DNA of 64,000 bases from Variovorax paradoxus (GTDB lineage Bacteria > Pseudomonadota > Gammaproteobacteria > Burkholderiales > Burkholderiaceae_C): the NCBI RefSeq assembly GCF_009498455.1, contig NZ_CP045644.1:3599001-3663000 (forward strand), given 5' to 3'. The notes beneath the pieces were generated by a model. That model worked only from the letters and a program-made list of their open reading frames with translations. It had not been told where the DNA came from and did no database searches. Below, one piece after another: positions 16,939 to 25,977 of this stretch (its first letter is position 1; every line of letters starts with the position of its first letter). Both the position numbers and the translations under genes were made by a program.

Positions 16939-18339
16939 ATGCTGATGCACTGGATCGCCCGACGCGAATTCACCGAACGCCTGCGCGACGGCCGCCTGTA
17001 CTGGGCCGGCGGTCTCGTGGCCGTGCTGCTCTTCACCGCGCTCGCCGTCGGCTGGGCACACCAGCGCGGCGCGCATGCCGAGCAGGTCGCCGCGCAGGCC
17101 ATGGACTACCGCGACTGGCTGCACCAGGACCAGCGCCACCCGCACGATGCCGCGCACCAGGGCATGCATGCCTTCAAGCCCGAACCGCCGCTGTCGATGG
17201 TCGATGCGGGCATCAACCCCTACATCGGCAGCACCGTGTGGCTGCAGGCGCACCGCCAGAGCGAGGTCAAGTTCAACGCCGCGCAGGACGCGACCGGCCT
17301 GCAGCGCTTCGGCAACCTGTCGGTCGGCTGGATATTGCAGGTGCTCGGCCCGCTGCTGGTGATCGTGCTGGGCTTCAACGCCTTCGCGGGCGAGCGCGAG
17401 CAGGGCATCCTGCGCCAGACGCTGAGTCTGGGCGTGGCGCCGCTGCGCCTGCTGGCCGGCAAGGCGCTTGCGCTGTCGGCGCTGCTCGCGGTGCTGCTGG
17501 TGCCGGCGGCGCTGGTTGCGGCCGTCGCCGTGGCGGTGGGCGCGGAGGCGGGAGGGCGCATCGATGCGCTGCTGCGGCTGGGCGCGTGGTCGCTGGGCTA
17601 CGCGGTATACCTCGGCATCTTCGTGTTCCTGGTGCTGGGCGTGTCGGCGCTGTCGTCGACGTCGCGCATGGCGATCACCGTGCTGCTCGCGCTGTGGATC
17701 GGGCAGGCCGTGATGGCGCCGCGCGTGCTCTCCGAACTCTCGCGCACGTGGTTCCCGAGCCCGACGCGGCTCGAGTTCAACCAGGCGCTCGGCGCGGAAC
17801 TCAAGGCCGTGTCGAACCAGGTCTGGCAGCAGAACTTCGGCACCACCGAGCGCTGGGGCCGCGACGTGCCGCTGAGCAAGTGGGGCATCGCGCTGCGCCT
17901 GGACGACCGGGCTTCGTACCCCGTGTACGACCGCCACTACGGCCGCCTGTGGGACACCTGGGAACAGCAGCAGAAAGTGCAGGAGTGGAGCGGCCTGCTG
18001 CTGCCGCTGCTCGCGGTGCGCAGCTTCTCGATGGGCATGGCGGGCACCGACTTCTCGCACCACCGCCGATTCACCACGGCCGCCGAACTGCACCGCCGCA
18101 ACATCCAGGACCTGATGAGCAAGGACCTCGTCGCGCATGCCGATCCGCTCGGCGATCGCCACTTCTCCTACCAGGCCCCGGCCGACCTCTGGGCCACCGT
18201 GCCGCCCTTCGATTACCACCCGCCGGGGGCGGGATGGGCGCTGCGGCACCAGGCGCGCAGCTTTCTCGTGTTGTGCGTCGGCTTGCTGCTCGCGGCGGCG
18301 TTCGCGGCCTTCGCCACCTTGCGCCAGCGCGCGCTCTGA
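16939..18339 (+). CDS. ABC-2 type permease, DUF3526 family (first copy)
   Basis: 466 residues. One N-terminal membrane helix near 20-40 (YWAGGLVAVLLFTALAVGW), a soluble region of about 90 residues, then a helix cluster from about 133 to 265, a second large polar segment (about 270-415), and a final helix near 437-460. This split topology with a periplasmic loop is typical of DUF3526/NosY-like ABC-2 subunits. The coding sequence starts 4 bp after the ATPase stop. It differs from the second copy in sequence, so the pair probably forms a heterodimer. Confidence 0.85.
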   Translation: MLMHWIARREFTERLRDGRLYWAGGLVAVLLFTALAVGWAHQRGAHAEQVAAQAMDYRDWLHQDQRHPHDAAHQGMHAFKPEPPLSMVDAGINPYIGSTVWLQAHRQSEVKFNAAQDATGLQRFGNLSVGWILQVLGPLLVIVLGFNAFAGEREQGILRQTLSLGVAPLRLLAGKALALSALLAVLLVPAALVAAVAVAVGAEAGGRIDALLRLGAWSLGYAVYLGIFVFLVLGVSALSSTSRMAITVLLALWIGQAVMAPRVLSELSRTWFPSPTRLEFNQALGAELKAVSNQVWQQNFGTTERWGRDVPLSKWGIALRLDDRASYPVYDRHYGRLWDTWEQQQKVQEWSGLLLPLLAVRSFSMGMAGTDFSHHRRFTTAAELHRRNIQDLMSKDLVAHADPLGDRHFSYQAPADLWATVPPFDYHPPGAGWALRHQARSFLVLCVGLLLAAAFAAFATLRQRAL

Positions 18340-18354
18340 GAGGGGATGCCACCC

Positions 18355-19833
18355 ATGTCCATCCATCCTCCTCCCCAAGGCCGCCGCCTGCTGGCCGTGA
18401 TGCGCCAGGAAGTCCGTTTGATGCTCGCCGAGCGCGGCCTGTGGGTCGTCGGCGCGCTGTTCCTTTTGCTCGTGGCCTATGCGCTCGGCAACGGCCTCCT
18501 GCAGACCGCCAAGCGCGACCGCGCTCAGGCGGCGGTGGCGCAGGCCGACCGCGACACCCGCACCGCACAGCGCGCGCTGCTCGAAGCCATCTTCGCCGGC
18601 ACCGCGCAGCCCACGCCCTTCGAGAATCCGGCCGACCCCTCGCGCATGGCGAGCAGCTACGGCGGCCAGCACGTGCTGTTGCCGACCGCGCCGCTGGGCC
18701 CGGTCGCGCTGGGGCAGAGCGACCTGTTCCCGAGCCAGTACGAGGTCACGAACCAGAGCCGCGTCGTGTTCATGAACCCGAGCGACATCGAGAACCCGTG
18801 GCACCTGCTGAGCGGGCATTTCGACCTGGCCTTCGTCATCGTCTATTTGCTGCCGCTGTTGATCTTTGCGCTCAGCTACAACCTGCTGTCGGCGGAGCGC
18901 GAGAACGGCACCTTGCGCCTGCTGCTGTCGCAGCCGCTGCGGCTGCGCACGCTGCTTGCGGGCAAGCTCACGGTGCGCGCCGCGGTGCTGCTGGGGCCGG
19001 CCGTGCTGCTGCCGGTGGCGGTGTTGTGGATCGCGCGCCATGCGGGGTTCACGGCGGGCGGCGCGGGCAGCGCCACGCTGTGGTGGGCCTTGCTGGTGGG
19101 CGCCTATGCGCTGTTCTGGTTCGCGCTGGTGGTGGCGGTGAACGCCTTCGGCGCCTCGTCGGCGACGAATGCGATGGTGCTGGTCATCGCCTGGGTGCTG
19201 CTGGTGCTGGTGGCGCCGGTGCTGCTCAACCTGGCCGTCACGCAGGCCAGCCCCGCGCCCTCGCGCACCGAACTCGCCACGCGCCAGCGCGTGGTCACGG
19301 CCGAGGCGATGAAGCGCCACCAGGACCTGCTGGGCACCGAGTACCAGCACGTGGGGCAGGGCGCCATCCTCGTGCCGCGCGACGGGAAGATCGAGATCGC
19401 CGGCCGCTCGCTCGCCAACTACCGCATCCAGCGCGAGGTCGACGAAGCGATCCGCCCCGCACTCGCGCGCTTCGATGCGCAGCAGGCGCAACAGCAGGCA
19501 CTGCTGGGCCGCTTCGGCGCCGTGTCGCCGGCGGCTGTGGTCTACGAAGGCATGACCGCGCTGGCCGGCAACGGCGCACGGCGCCATGCGCGCTTCGACG
19601 CCCAGACCGTGGCGCACCACGAGGCGTGGAAGGCCTTCTTCTTCCCGCGCATCGATGCGCGCGATGCGCTCATGCCGGCCGACTTCGAGCGCATGCCCAC
19701 CTTCGCATGGCACGAGGAGCCCGCCGACCTCGTGCGCGGACAGGCCGCGCTGGCCGTGCTGCAACTGCTGGTGCCGAGCCTGCTGCTGTTCGGCCTCGCA
19801 GCCTGGCGGCTGCGGCGCTTCTCGGTCGCCTGA
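18355..19833 (+). CDS. ABC-2 type permease, DUF3526 family (second copy)
   Basis: 492 residues, with the same split topology as its neighbour: one helix near 24-45 (GLWVVGALFLLLVAYALG), a long polar region to about 155, a helix cluster about 160-300, a polar segment to about 465 and a final helix. The polar loop includes a Met/His-containing MKRHQDLLG and EYQHV. ATG 18355 is preferred over 18346 because the GAGAGGGG ribosome site is then about 8 bases upstream instead of touching the start codon. Followed by the TonB receptor after 37 bp. Confidence 0.82.
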   Translation: MSIHPPPQGRRLLAVMRQEVRLMLAERGLWVVGALFLLLVAYALGNGLLQTAKRDRAQAAVAQADRDTRTAQRALLEAIFAGTAQPTPFENPADPSRMASSYGGQHVLLPTAPLGPVALGQSDLFPSQYEVTNQSRVVFMNPSDIENPWHLLSGHFDLAFVIVYLLPLLIFALSYNLLSAERENGTLRLLLSQPLRLRTLLAGKLTVRAAVLLGPAVLLPVAVLWIARHAGFTAGGAGSATLWWALLVGAYALFWFALVVAVNAFGASSATNAMVLVIAWVLLVLVAPVLLNLAVTQASPAPSRTELATRQRVVTAEAMKRHQDLLGTEYQHVGQGAILVPRDGKIEIAGRSLANYRIQREVDEAIRPALARFDAQQAQQQALLGRFGAVSPAAVVYEGMTALAGNGARRHARFDAQTVAHHEAWKAFFFPRIDARDALMPADFERMPTFAWHEEPADLVRGQAALAVLQLLVPSLLLFGLAAWRLRRFSVA

Positions 19834-19870
19834 TGCATCGCCTTTTCCATTTCCTTCACTGCACCGTTCC

Positions 19871-22060
19871 ATGACCCCGTTCACCCGCACCGCCGTCGCG
19901 CTGGCCGCCTTCACCGCCTTCCAGGTTGCTTCCGCGCAAGGCAGCAGCAGCAATGCCGAACTCGGCACCGTCACCATCGAAGGCAGCCGCGACGCGAACA
20001 GCCTGCACCTCGATGATTCGAGCAGTACCGCCTCGCGCCTGGGCCTGTCGGTGCGCGAGACGCCGGCCTCGGTCGAGATCCTGTCGCAGGACGCGATCCA
20101 GCAGCGCGGCGCGCGCACCTTCAGCGAAGCATTGCGCGGCATGGCGGGCCTGTCGGGCGGTGGCCCGCCGTCGTCGCCGACCACGCTGTCGCTGCGCGGC
20201 TTCAACAGCCTCATGTACCTCTACGACGGCGTGCGCAGCTCGGGCGCGGGCGTCACCAACCGCGTGCAGGACACCTGGAACTACGAACGCATCGAAGTGC
20301 TCAAGGGCCCGGCCTCGGTGCTCGACGGCGAGGGCGCCATCGGCGGCATCGTCAACTTCGTGACCAAGCGGCCCGACCGCAGCAACCCGCACAAGGAGGC
20401 GCTGCTCTCGTATGGCAGCTATGGCTCCACGCGCGCGGCCTTCGGCTTCGGCGGCGCACTCGGCGAGGCCAGCGCCTACCGGCTCGACTACAGCCGCAAC
20501 GACACCCAGGTGGGCACCATCGACCGCAACGGCGAGCGCATCGACCACTTCACGAGCGGCCTGCTGGTGGACCTGGGCGGCTCGGTCAAGCTCGACCTGT
20601 CGTTCGACTATCTGCGCGACGACAACGACGCCTACTGGGGCACGCCGCTCGTGCCGCGCAGCTTCGCCACGCAGCCCACCAACGTCGTCAGCACGCCCGA
20701 CGGCCGCGTGATCGACCGGCGCATGGCGCGCACCAACTACAACGTGCGCGACGACGAGAACGCGTCCGAAACCTACTGGCTGCGCGCGCGCCTCACGGGG
20801 CAGGCGGGCGGCGGCTGGTCGTGGCGCAACGAGTTCTCGGCCAACCAGTCGAAGCGCATGTTCCGCAATTCCGAGAGCGCCACCTTCGTGCCGCCGGCCA
20901 GCATCACGCGCGACCAGACGCTCATCACGCACGACCAGGATTTCTGGCTCGACCGCTTCGACGCCACGCACAAGGGAAAGATCGCCGGCCTGGACAACCG
21001 CTTCGTCGTCGGTGGCGAGTACAGCGAAACGCGCTTCGGCAGCCAGCGCCGCTTCTCGAACAGCAGCCCCACCACCGCTGCGCAACTGCGCGTGCCGGTG
21101 TTCGACCCGTACACCGGCTACTTCGACGACAACCCTGCGCTGACCACCGGCGCGGGCAACCGCGCCGACACCTTCTCGCGCGTGAAGGTCGCCTCGGTCT
21201 TCGTGGAAGACGCGCTCAAGCCGATGCGCGACCTCACGCTGGTCGGCGGCCTGCGCCACGACCGCACCGAGGTCGACCGCCGCATCTGGGACCTGAACGC
21301 GGGCAGCGTCACGCGCTTCGGTGCGAGCTACCGCGCCACCTCGGGGCGCATCGGCGCGGTGTACGACCTGTCGCCGCAGTCGAGCCTGTACGCGCAGTAC
21401 ACCAACGCCACGCTGCCGGTGGGTTCGCTCTTCCTGCTGTCGGCGTCGAACGCCGCGTTCCCGATGTCGCGCGGCAAGCAGGCCGAGGTGGGTTTCAAGC
21501 AGAGCCTGCCCTCGGCCAACCTGGAGTGGACCGCGGCGCTGTACAAGATCGAACTCGACAACGTGCTTTCGCGCGATCCGAACAACGCAGCGACCACCGT
21601 GAACAACGGCCGCCAGTCGTCGCGCGGCCTCGAGCTGTCGGCCGTGTGGAAGCCCACACGCGAATGGACGCTGGCGGGCAACCTCGCGGCGCTCGATGCG
21701 CGCTTCGACACACTGGTCGAAGCCGGCAACGTCTCGCGCGTGGGCAAGACCCCGCCGAACGTGCCCGAGCGCATGGCCAACATCTTCGCCACCTACCGGC
21801 CCGATGGCTCGAAGTTCGAGTACTTCGCGTCGTTGAACCACACGGGGCCGATGTACACCGACAACGCCAACCAGATCCGCATCAACGGCTTCACGACGGT
21901 CGATGCGGCCGTGAGCTATCGCTTGAAGAATGCGCTGCTGAGTTTCCGCGTGCGCAACCTGACGGACCGGCTCTATGCAACGTGGACCGGCCGCGCCGCG
22001 AGCCAGGTGTTGCTGGCGCCGCGGCGGACCTTCGAGGTGTCGGCGAAGTTTGATTTTTGA
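19871..22060 (+). CDS. TonB-dependent outer-membrane receptor
   Basis: 729 residues. A signal peptide ends near SAQG (about 22), a TonB-box-like GTVTIEG follows near 34, then the plug domain (RETPASVEILSQDAIQQRGA near 60-80, SLRGFNSLMYLYDGVR near 112-127, LKGPASVLDGEGAIGGIVNF near 144-163). The rest is a 22-strand barrel ending in the outer-membrane-type Phe (SAKFDF). It resembles siderophore receptors. The operon context, behind a Zur/Fur-type promoter with an L36 paralogue, suggests a metal chelate as ligand; iron, zinc and copper are all possible. Confidence 0.9.
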   Translation: MTPFTRTAVALAAFTAFQVASAQGSSSNAELGTVTIEGSRDANSLHLDDSSSTASRLGLSVRETPASVEILSQDAIQQRGARTFSEALRGMAGLSGGGPPSSPTTLSLRGFNSLMYLYDGVRSSGAGVTNRVQDTWNYERIEVLKGPASVLDGEGAIGGIVNFVTKRPDRSNPHKEALLSYGSYGSTRAAFGFGGALGEASAYRLDYSRNDTQVGTIDRNGERIDHFTSGLLVDLGGSVKLDLSFDYLRDDNDAYWGTPLVPRSFATQPTNVVSTPDGRVIDRRMARTNYNVRDDENASETYWLRARLTGQAGGGWSWRNEFSANQSKRMFRNSESATFVPPASITRDQTLITHDQDFWLDRFDATHKGKIAGLDNRFVVGGEYSETRFGSQRRFSNSSPTTAAQLRVPVFDPYTGYFDDNPALTTGAGNRADTFSRVKVASVFVEDALKPMRDLTLVGGLRHDRTEVDRRIWDLNAGSVTRFGASYRATSGRIGAVYDLSPQSSLYAQYTNATLPVGSLFLLSASNAAFPMSRGKQAEVGFKQSLPSANLEWTAALYKIELDNVLSRDPNNAATTVNNGRQSSRGLELSAVWKPTREWTLAGNLAALDARFDTLVEAGNVSRVGKTPPNVPERMANIFATYRPDGSKFEYFASLNHTGPMYTDNANQIRINGFTTVDAAVSYRLKNALLSFRVRNLTDRLYATWTGRAASQVLLAPRRTFEVSAKFDF

Positions 22061-22065
22061 AGGGC

Positions 22066-22335
22066 TGAGTGTTCAGGGCGGCGCTCCCGCCGACGGGGAG
22101 CCTTGCTCCGCGAATGTCCCCCGCCTTCGGCTCCTCCTTGATTTCGCTGCGCAAGGCACCCCATCGACGTGAGCGTTGGGCAGTGCAGTCGTCGATCGGC
22201 CGAACACCAGCGCAGTGCCCCGTGCGCAGGACACTGGGTGCTTCCCGCAGCGAAATCAAGGAGGAGGCCGAAGGCCGGGGGACATTCGCGGAGGGAAGTA
22301 CCCGGTGGCCTGAGCACACGCCCTGAACACCCTCA
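22066..22335. repeat. 270-bp imperfect palindrome filling an intergenic gap
   Basis: The whole gap between the TonB receptor and the MuiA-like gene folds on itself. Outer arms include GTGTTCAGGGCG (22069-22080) and CGCCCTGAACAC (22319-22330). Middle arms share CCGCGAATGTCCCCCG against CGGGGGACATTCGCGG, and CTCCTTGATTTCGCTGCG against CGCAGCGAAATCAAGGAG. The centre (22158-22239) also pairs partly. It could be a bidirectional terminator for the two convergent genes or a non-autonomous mobile repeat. No gene is credible in it. Confidence 0.8.
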
Positions 22336-22336
22336 A

Positions 22337-23965
22337 TCAGCGCATCTGCAACCGCGCATCCTTCGGATACCCGATCGTGTAGTCCGCCGACACGCGTGCC
22401 GTCTGCCCCGCGTCGAGATCGAAGCGCCACATCGCCAGCCCCGGCTGCTTGTTCCACGCCTGGTCCACGGGTTGCGGCGAGAACCGCGTCGTCACCCGCA
22501 CCTGCTCGTCGACCGACACCGGCGCGGCCTCGAACACCTGCACGGCGATCGGCGTGCGGTGGCGGTTCTCGACCACGTAGGCGCGCTGCACCTGGCGCTC
22601 GGCGCGCGAGCCCGCGAAGCCGCCCGAGCCCTGGTTGTCGCGCTCGGGCTCGACCTGCACGCGCACCAGTTCGTCACGACCGAACGAGAGCGTGAGCTTC
22701 GCGTCGCTCGGCGCGTTCCAGCGGCCCTGGCCGACGAAGTTGCCGTCGCGGTACAGCTGCATCGGGCCGGCCGGCCACACGCCCGTGGGCTGTGCCATTT
22801 CGGCGATCAGGAAGGCGCTCGGGTCTACGCGCGGGCTGGTGCGTGCGGCGAGCTGTGCCGTGTCTTCGTGCTGGCCCAGCGCCAGGGTCACACGCTGGCC
22901 GTTGGAAGGAATGTCAATGCTTTGCGGCACGGCAAATTCGGTGGCGAAGCTGTTGTCGAACACGCTCACGTCGAACAGCGGCTCGCGCACGCGCTCCATG
23001 GCCATCTTGCGATCGGCGGCGATGGGCGCCGGGGCGGCGGCCATCGGCGCGGCCATGTACGCCGCGTCGGCATTCGTGCGCGGCGGCGGCTCGATGCCGA
23101 TGCGCCATGCGTTCGGCGTGCGCCCCGTGGTCTCGCGGCGCGGCTGACCGGTGGACAGCACCAGCTTCACGCCGCGCCAGTCTTCGCCCGTGGCCTGCGC
23201 CACCAGCGCCTGGCGCTCGATGCGCACCTTGCGCGTCGTGGTGTCGAGCAGCGCGCGGTAGCTCGGCGTCCAGCCCGGGCCGTTGACCTGGTAGCTGAGC
23301 TTCACGTCGGCGTCGGCACTCGCGGCCAGCGTGACGGTCACCGCCGTCACCTGCGCACCCTGGCCCTGCGTGCGGCCGCGCTCGGCCAGCAACGGCTTGA
23401 GCTGGCGGTCGAGGTCGGTCTGGCGGCGCTGGATCTGGTGCTGCTTGAGCAGCGCGTCCTGGCCCGAGCGGCGCATCGCATCGGTCACCGCTGTGAGGTT
23501 GCGCGCATCGATCGGTGCACGCGCGCCGGGGCCCGACTCGCTGCCCGACAGTCCTTTGAGATACCCCGTGACCATGCCCAGCGCATCGGTCTCGGCCTGC
23601 AGCGCGGCCTTCTGGCCTTCGAGTTCGCGGATGCGGCCGTCGAGCGCGCTGGTCGCGCAGTTCGCCGAGAGCTCGCGCGCCTCGCTGAGCACCGAGGTCT
23701 CGCCCACGCGCACCGCCGCGCCGGCCGATACCTGCAGGCTCTGCACGTCGAGCCCGGCTGGCAGGCAGGCAAAAGTGACTGAGCGGCTGCCCGCCGCGAC
23801 GCGCGCCACGCGCTCCACCGTGGCACTGCCGGGGTACACCTTGACCTGGGTGATGCGCGAGGCATCGGCCTGCAGCTGCGCGTGGGCAGCGACGCCCGCG
23901 GCCAGCCAGAGGGCCGCGATCGCGGTGGCACGCAGGAGGGGACGGGCGGAGAACGGTGTGTGCAT
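22337..23965 (-). CDS. MuiA-like protein (DUF4140/DUF4139)
   Basis: 542 residues with a signal peptide ending at AHAQ (about 30). The N-terminal DUF4140 region covers about 38-140 (ITQVKVYPGSATVERVARV), a coiled-coil-like stretch follows (RIRELEGQKAALQAETDAL near 133-150), and the DUF4139 beta domain fills the rest (SYQVNGPGWTPSYRALLDT near 220-238). The family includes mucoidy inhibitor A from Enterobacteriaceae; its molecular function is unclear. Envelope location is inferred from the signal. It is convergent with the TonB receptor across a long palindrome. Confidence 0.85.
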   Translation of the reverse strand: MHTPFSARPLLRATAIAALWLAAGVAAHAQLQADASRITQVKVYPGSATVERVARVAAGSRSVTFACLPAGLDVQSLQVSAGAAVRVGETSVLSEARELSANCATSALDGRIRELEGQKAALQAETDALGMVTGYLKGLSGSESGPGARAPIDARNLTAVTDAMRRSGQDALLKQHQIQRRQTDLDRQLKPLLAERGRTQGQGAQVTAVTVTLAASADADVKLSYQVNGPGWTPSYRALLDTTTRKVRIERQALVAQATGEDWRGVKLVLSTGQPRRETTGRTPNAWRIGIEPPPRTNADAAYMAAPMAAAPAPIAADRKMAMERVREPLFDVSVFDNSFATEFAVPQSIDIPSNGQRVTLALGQHEDTAQLAARTSPRVDPSAFLIAEMAQPTGVWPAGPMQLYRDGNFVGQGRWNAPSDAKLTLSFGRDELVRVQVEPERDNQGSGGFAGSRAERQVQRAYVVENRHRTPIAVQVFEAAPVSVDEQVRVTTRFSPQPVDQAWNKQPGLAMWRFDLDAGQTARVSADYTIGYPKDARLQMR

Positions 23966-24201
23966 GGAAAGCCTTCCGGAAGAAAGTCAGTGACGAATCT
24001 CTGCTTCTACGGACGAGGCGGGCGAACGGGGTTAAGGCGTTGCCAAGTTTTTTTGATGACGCCGATGTGACGCGGGCGCGCTGCTGTCGCGCAGGCATCT
24101 GCCGGCGGCGAATCGGTCACCCAAGAGACGGCGCGCGGCGGTCCGGCTTTCTAGAGTGGGTCTCACTTTCCATCCACGTTCATCTTGAAAGGACACGCAC
24201 C

Positions 24202-24648
24202 ATGCTCGACACGATCCAGGCCATCAACCGTTCCGCCGCCTTCAACCGCTGGGCCGGCTTCGACGTCACGCAGGCCGCCGACGGGCAAGCCGAACTGCGC
24301 ATGAAATGGCGCGAGGAAGACATGGGCCAGTACACCGGCTTCCTGCACGCGGGCATGATCGCCGCGCTGCTCGACACCGTGAGCGGCTTCGCGGCCGCCA
24401 CCGTGGCAGGCCGCGTGCTGGCCTCGCACTTCTCGATCAACTGCATCTCGCCCGCGATCGGCGAAGCCTTCGTGGCGCGCGGGCGCGTGGTGAAGGCGGG
24501 GCGCAAGCAGGTGTTCGTCGGCGCCGAGCTTTATGCGCAGCCTGAGGGCCAGGGCGAAGACAAGCTCAAGCTCGTGGCGACGGCGAACGCCATCCTGGTG
24601 CCGGTGGACGAGGCGTCGACGACGCCGAAGCCGAAGCAGGCGACGTAG
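24202..24648 (+). CDS. PaaI-family hotdog thioesterase
   Basis: 148 residues with the hotdog-fold pattern QYTGFLHAGMIAALLDTVSGFAA near 44-66, in which the Gly-rich HAGM loop and the Asp are the usual active-site elements, and ASHFSINCISPAIG near 75-88. It probably hydrolyses an acyl-CoA thioester, substrate unknown. An AAAGGA ribosome site lies just upstream of the ATG. Its 3' end overlaps the convergent acyltransferase gene by 83 bp. Confidence 0.88.
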   Translation: MLDTIQAINRSAAFNRWAGFDVTQAADGQAELRMKWREEDMGQYTGFLHAGMIAALLDTVSGFAAATVAGRVLASHFSINCISPAIGEAFVARGRVVKAGRKQVFVGAELYAQPEGQGEDKLKLVATANAILVPVDEASTTPKPKQAT

Positions 24649-25831
24649 TCACCGCAGGCTCGGGCTTGCGCCTGAGCCCGAACAGCGGGCGCAACCAGCC
24701 GATGCGGCGGATCAGTCCGTCGGTCAGCAGCCAGCAGCCGGCGATCGTCACGGCGACCAGCGCCACGGGCTCCCACACCGGCCCCAGTGCGAGCGGGGCC
24801 AGCAGTGCAATCCCGGCGACGATCAACGTCTGGTGCAGCATGTACCAGGGGTAGACCGATTCGTTGGCCCAGCGCAGCCATGGCCACGGGCGGTTCAGGT
24901 AGCGATGGCCGTGGCCCAGGATCGTGGCGACCGCGAGCCACAGGTAGGCATTGCGCAGCACGTCCATCAGCAGCCCCTTGGACGGAACCAGGGCGCCGAT
25001 GCGCAGCGCGATGAATGCGCCGATCGCCGCCACCGCCAGCAGCAGCGACACGCGGCGCAGCCGTTCGAGCTCGCGCCAGATGCCCGTGTCCATGCCCATC
25101 CAGTAGCCGTAGAGGAACACGGTGAAGTAGATGCTGTGCAGGTGGAAGTCCCACACCAGGTTGTGCGTGGCCGGGAAGTGCCGGGCCAACAGCACCGTCC
25201 ACACCACGAGCGGCAGCGCGGGCAACACGAGCAGCTGCCAGCCCCGCAGCCCGTTGAAGCGCCGCCGCACCCACTGCCCGGCGGCCGAGCGCCACAGCGG
25301 CAGCGTCAGCGCGACCAGCGCCGTGTAGAGAAACAGGTAGGGCAGGTACCAGAGGTGGTTCCAGGTGATGCCGAACTCCGCCCCCGCGAACGCGCCCTTG
25401 GGCCACGGCGCGCCCATCGACAGGTAGCGCAGCAGGAAGGCGCCGAAGCCCGGCGCCACCAGCCCGCGCGCCACGCCTTCGGCATAGGCCTGGTAGGGCA
25501 CGACCACCGCCATGCCGAACGCCAGCGGCAGCATCAACCGCAGGCCCCGGCTGCGCAGCAGGCCCCCCGTGCCCTGGCCTCGGCTCAGGAAGCCCAGCGA
25601 CACGCCCGAGATCAGGAAGACCAGGTCCATGCGCCACAGGTTCAGCACTCGCATCGGCCACGGAAGCCACTCGGCCGCGTGCGGGCTCTTCAGGTGCCAG
25701 GGCCAGTCGGCCACGTAGTACATGCCCACGTGATAGAGGATGACGAGCAGGAAGGCGAGGGCGCGCAGGGCGTCGATGTCGTGGCGGCGCTGGGGCGTCG
25801 ACATGGAAACGGAATCGGAATCGGAGGGCAT
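24566..25831 (-). CDS. Acyltransferase family 3 membrane protein
   Basis: 421 residues with about ten membrane helices. It opens with RRHDIDALRALAFLLVILYH near 16-35, whose conserved Arg-His-x-x-D/E and later H characterise acyltransferase-3 proteins that O-acylate glycans, lipids or periplasmic targets. ATG 25831 is chosen because GGGAG lies 7 bases upstream; 25804 and 25864 are alternatives. The last about 28 residues (Pro/Ser/Ala-rich) are encoded in the overlap with the thioesterase gene and may be a recent extension. Confidence 0.85.
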   Translation of the reverse strand: MPSDSDSVSMSTPQRRHDIDALRALAFLLVILYHVGMYYVADWPWHLKSPHAAEWLPWPMRVLNLWRMDLVFLISGVSLGFLSRGQGTGGLLRSRGLRLMLPLAFGMAVVVPYQAYAEGVARGLVAPGFGAFLLRYLSMGAPWPKGAFAGAEFGITWNHLWYLPYLFLYTALVALTLPLWRSAAGQWVRRRFNGLRGWQLLVLPALPLVVWTVLLARHFPATHNLVWDFHLHSIYFTVFLYGYWMGMDTGIWRELERLRRVSLLLAVAAIGAFIALRIGALVPSKGLLMDVLRNAYLWLAVATILGHGHRYLNRPWPWLRWANESVYPWYMLHQTLIVAGIALLAPLALGPVWEPVALVAVTIAGCWLLTDGLIRRIGWLRPLFGLRRKPEPAVTTSPASASASSTPRPPAPGWRSPSPRA

Positions 25832-25977
25832 GGCGGGCTCCCGGAATGAAGAAACGGCGCTCATCGTGGTCCCCCCACCCGCCCCATGGCCCCTCGCCGG
25901 GACGGATCGCCCCGGATTTGTGACGAGCGGTGGCCTTCCAGGGACGAAATCCGGCCCCGGTTCGCGAGAATCCCCGC

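Noticed and set aside
16840..20214. Minus-strand open frame of 1124 codons across the ABC permeases and receptor
   Set aside because: It is antisense to three clear genes in one operon, has low-complexity Arg/Gln/His content and no domain, and such long shadows are common at this GC content.
22069..22457. Open frames in the receptor-MuiA gap
   Set aside because: They fall in the 270-bp palindrome and read into a known gene antisense. No coding support.
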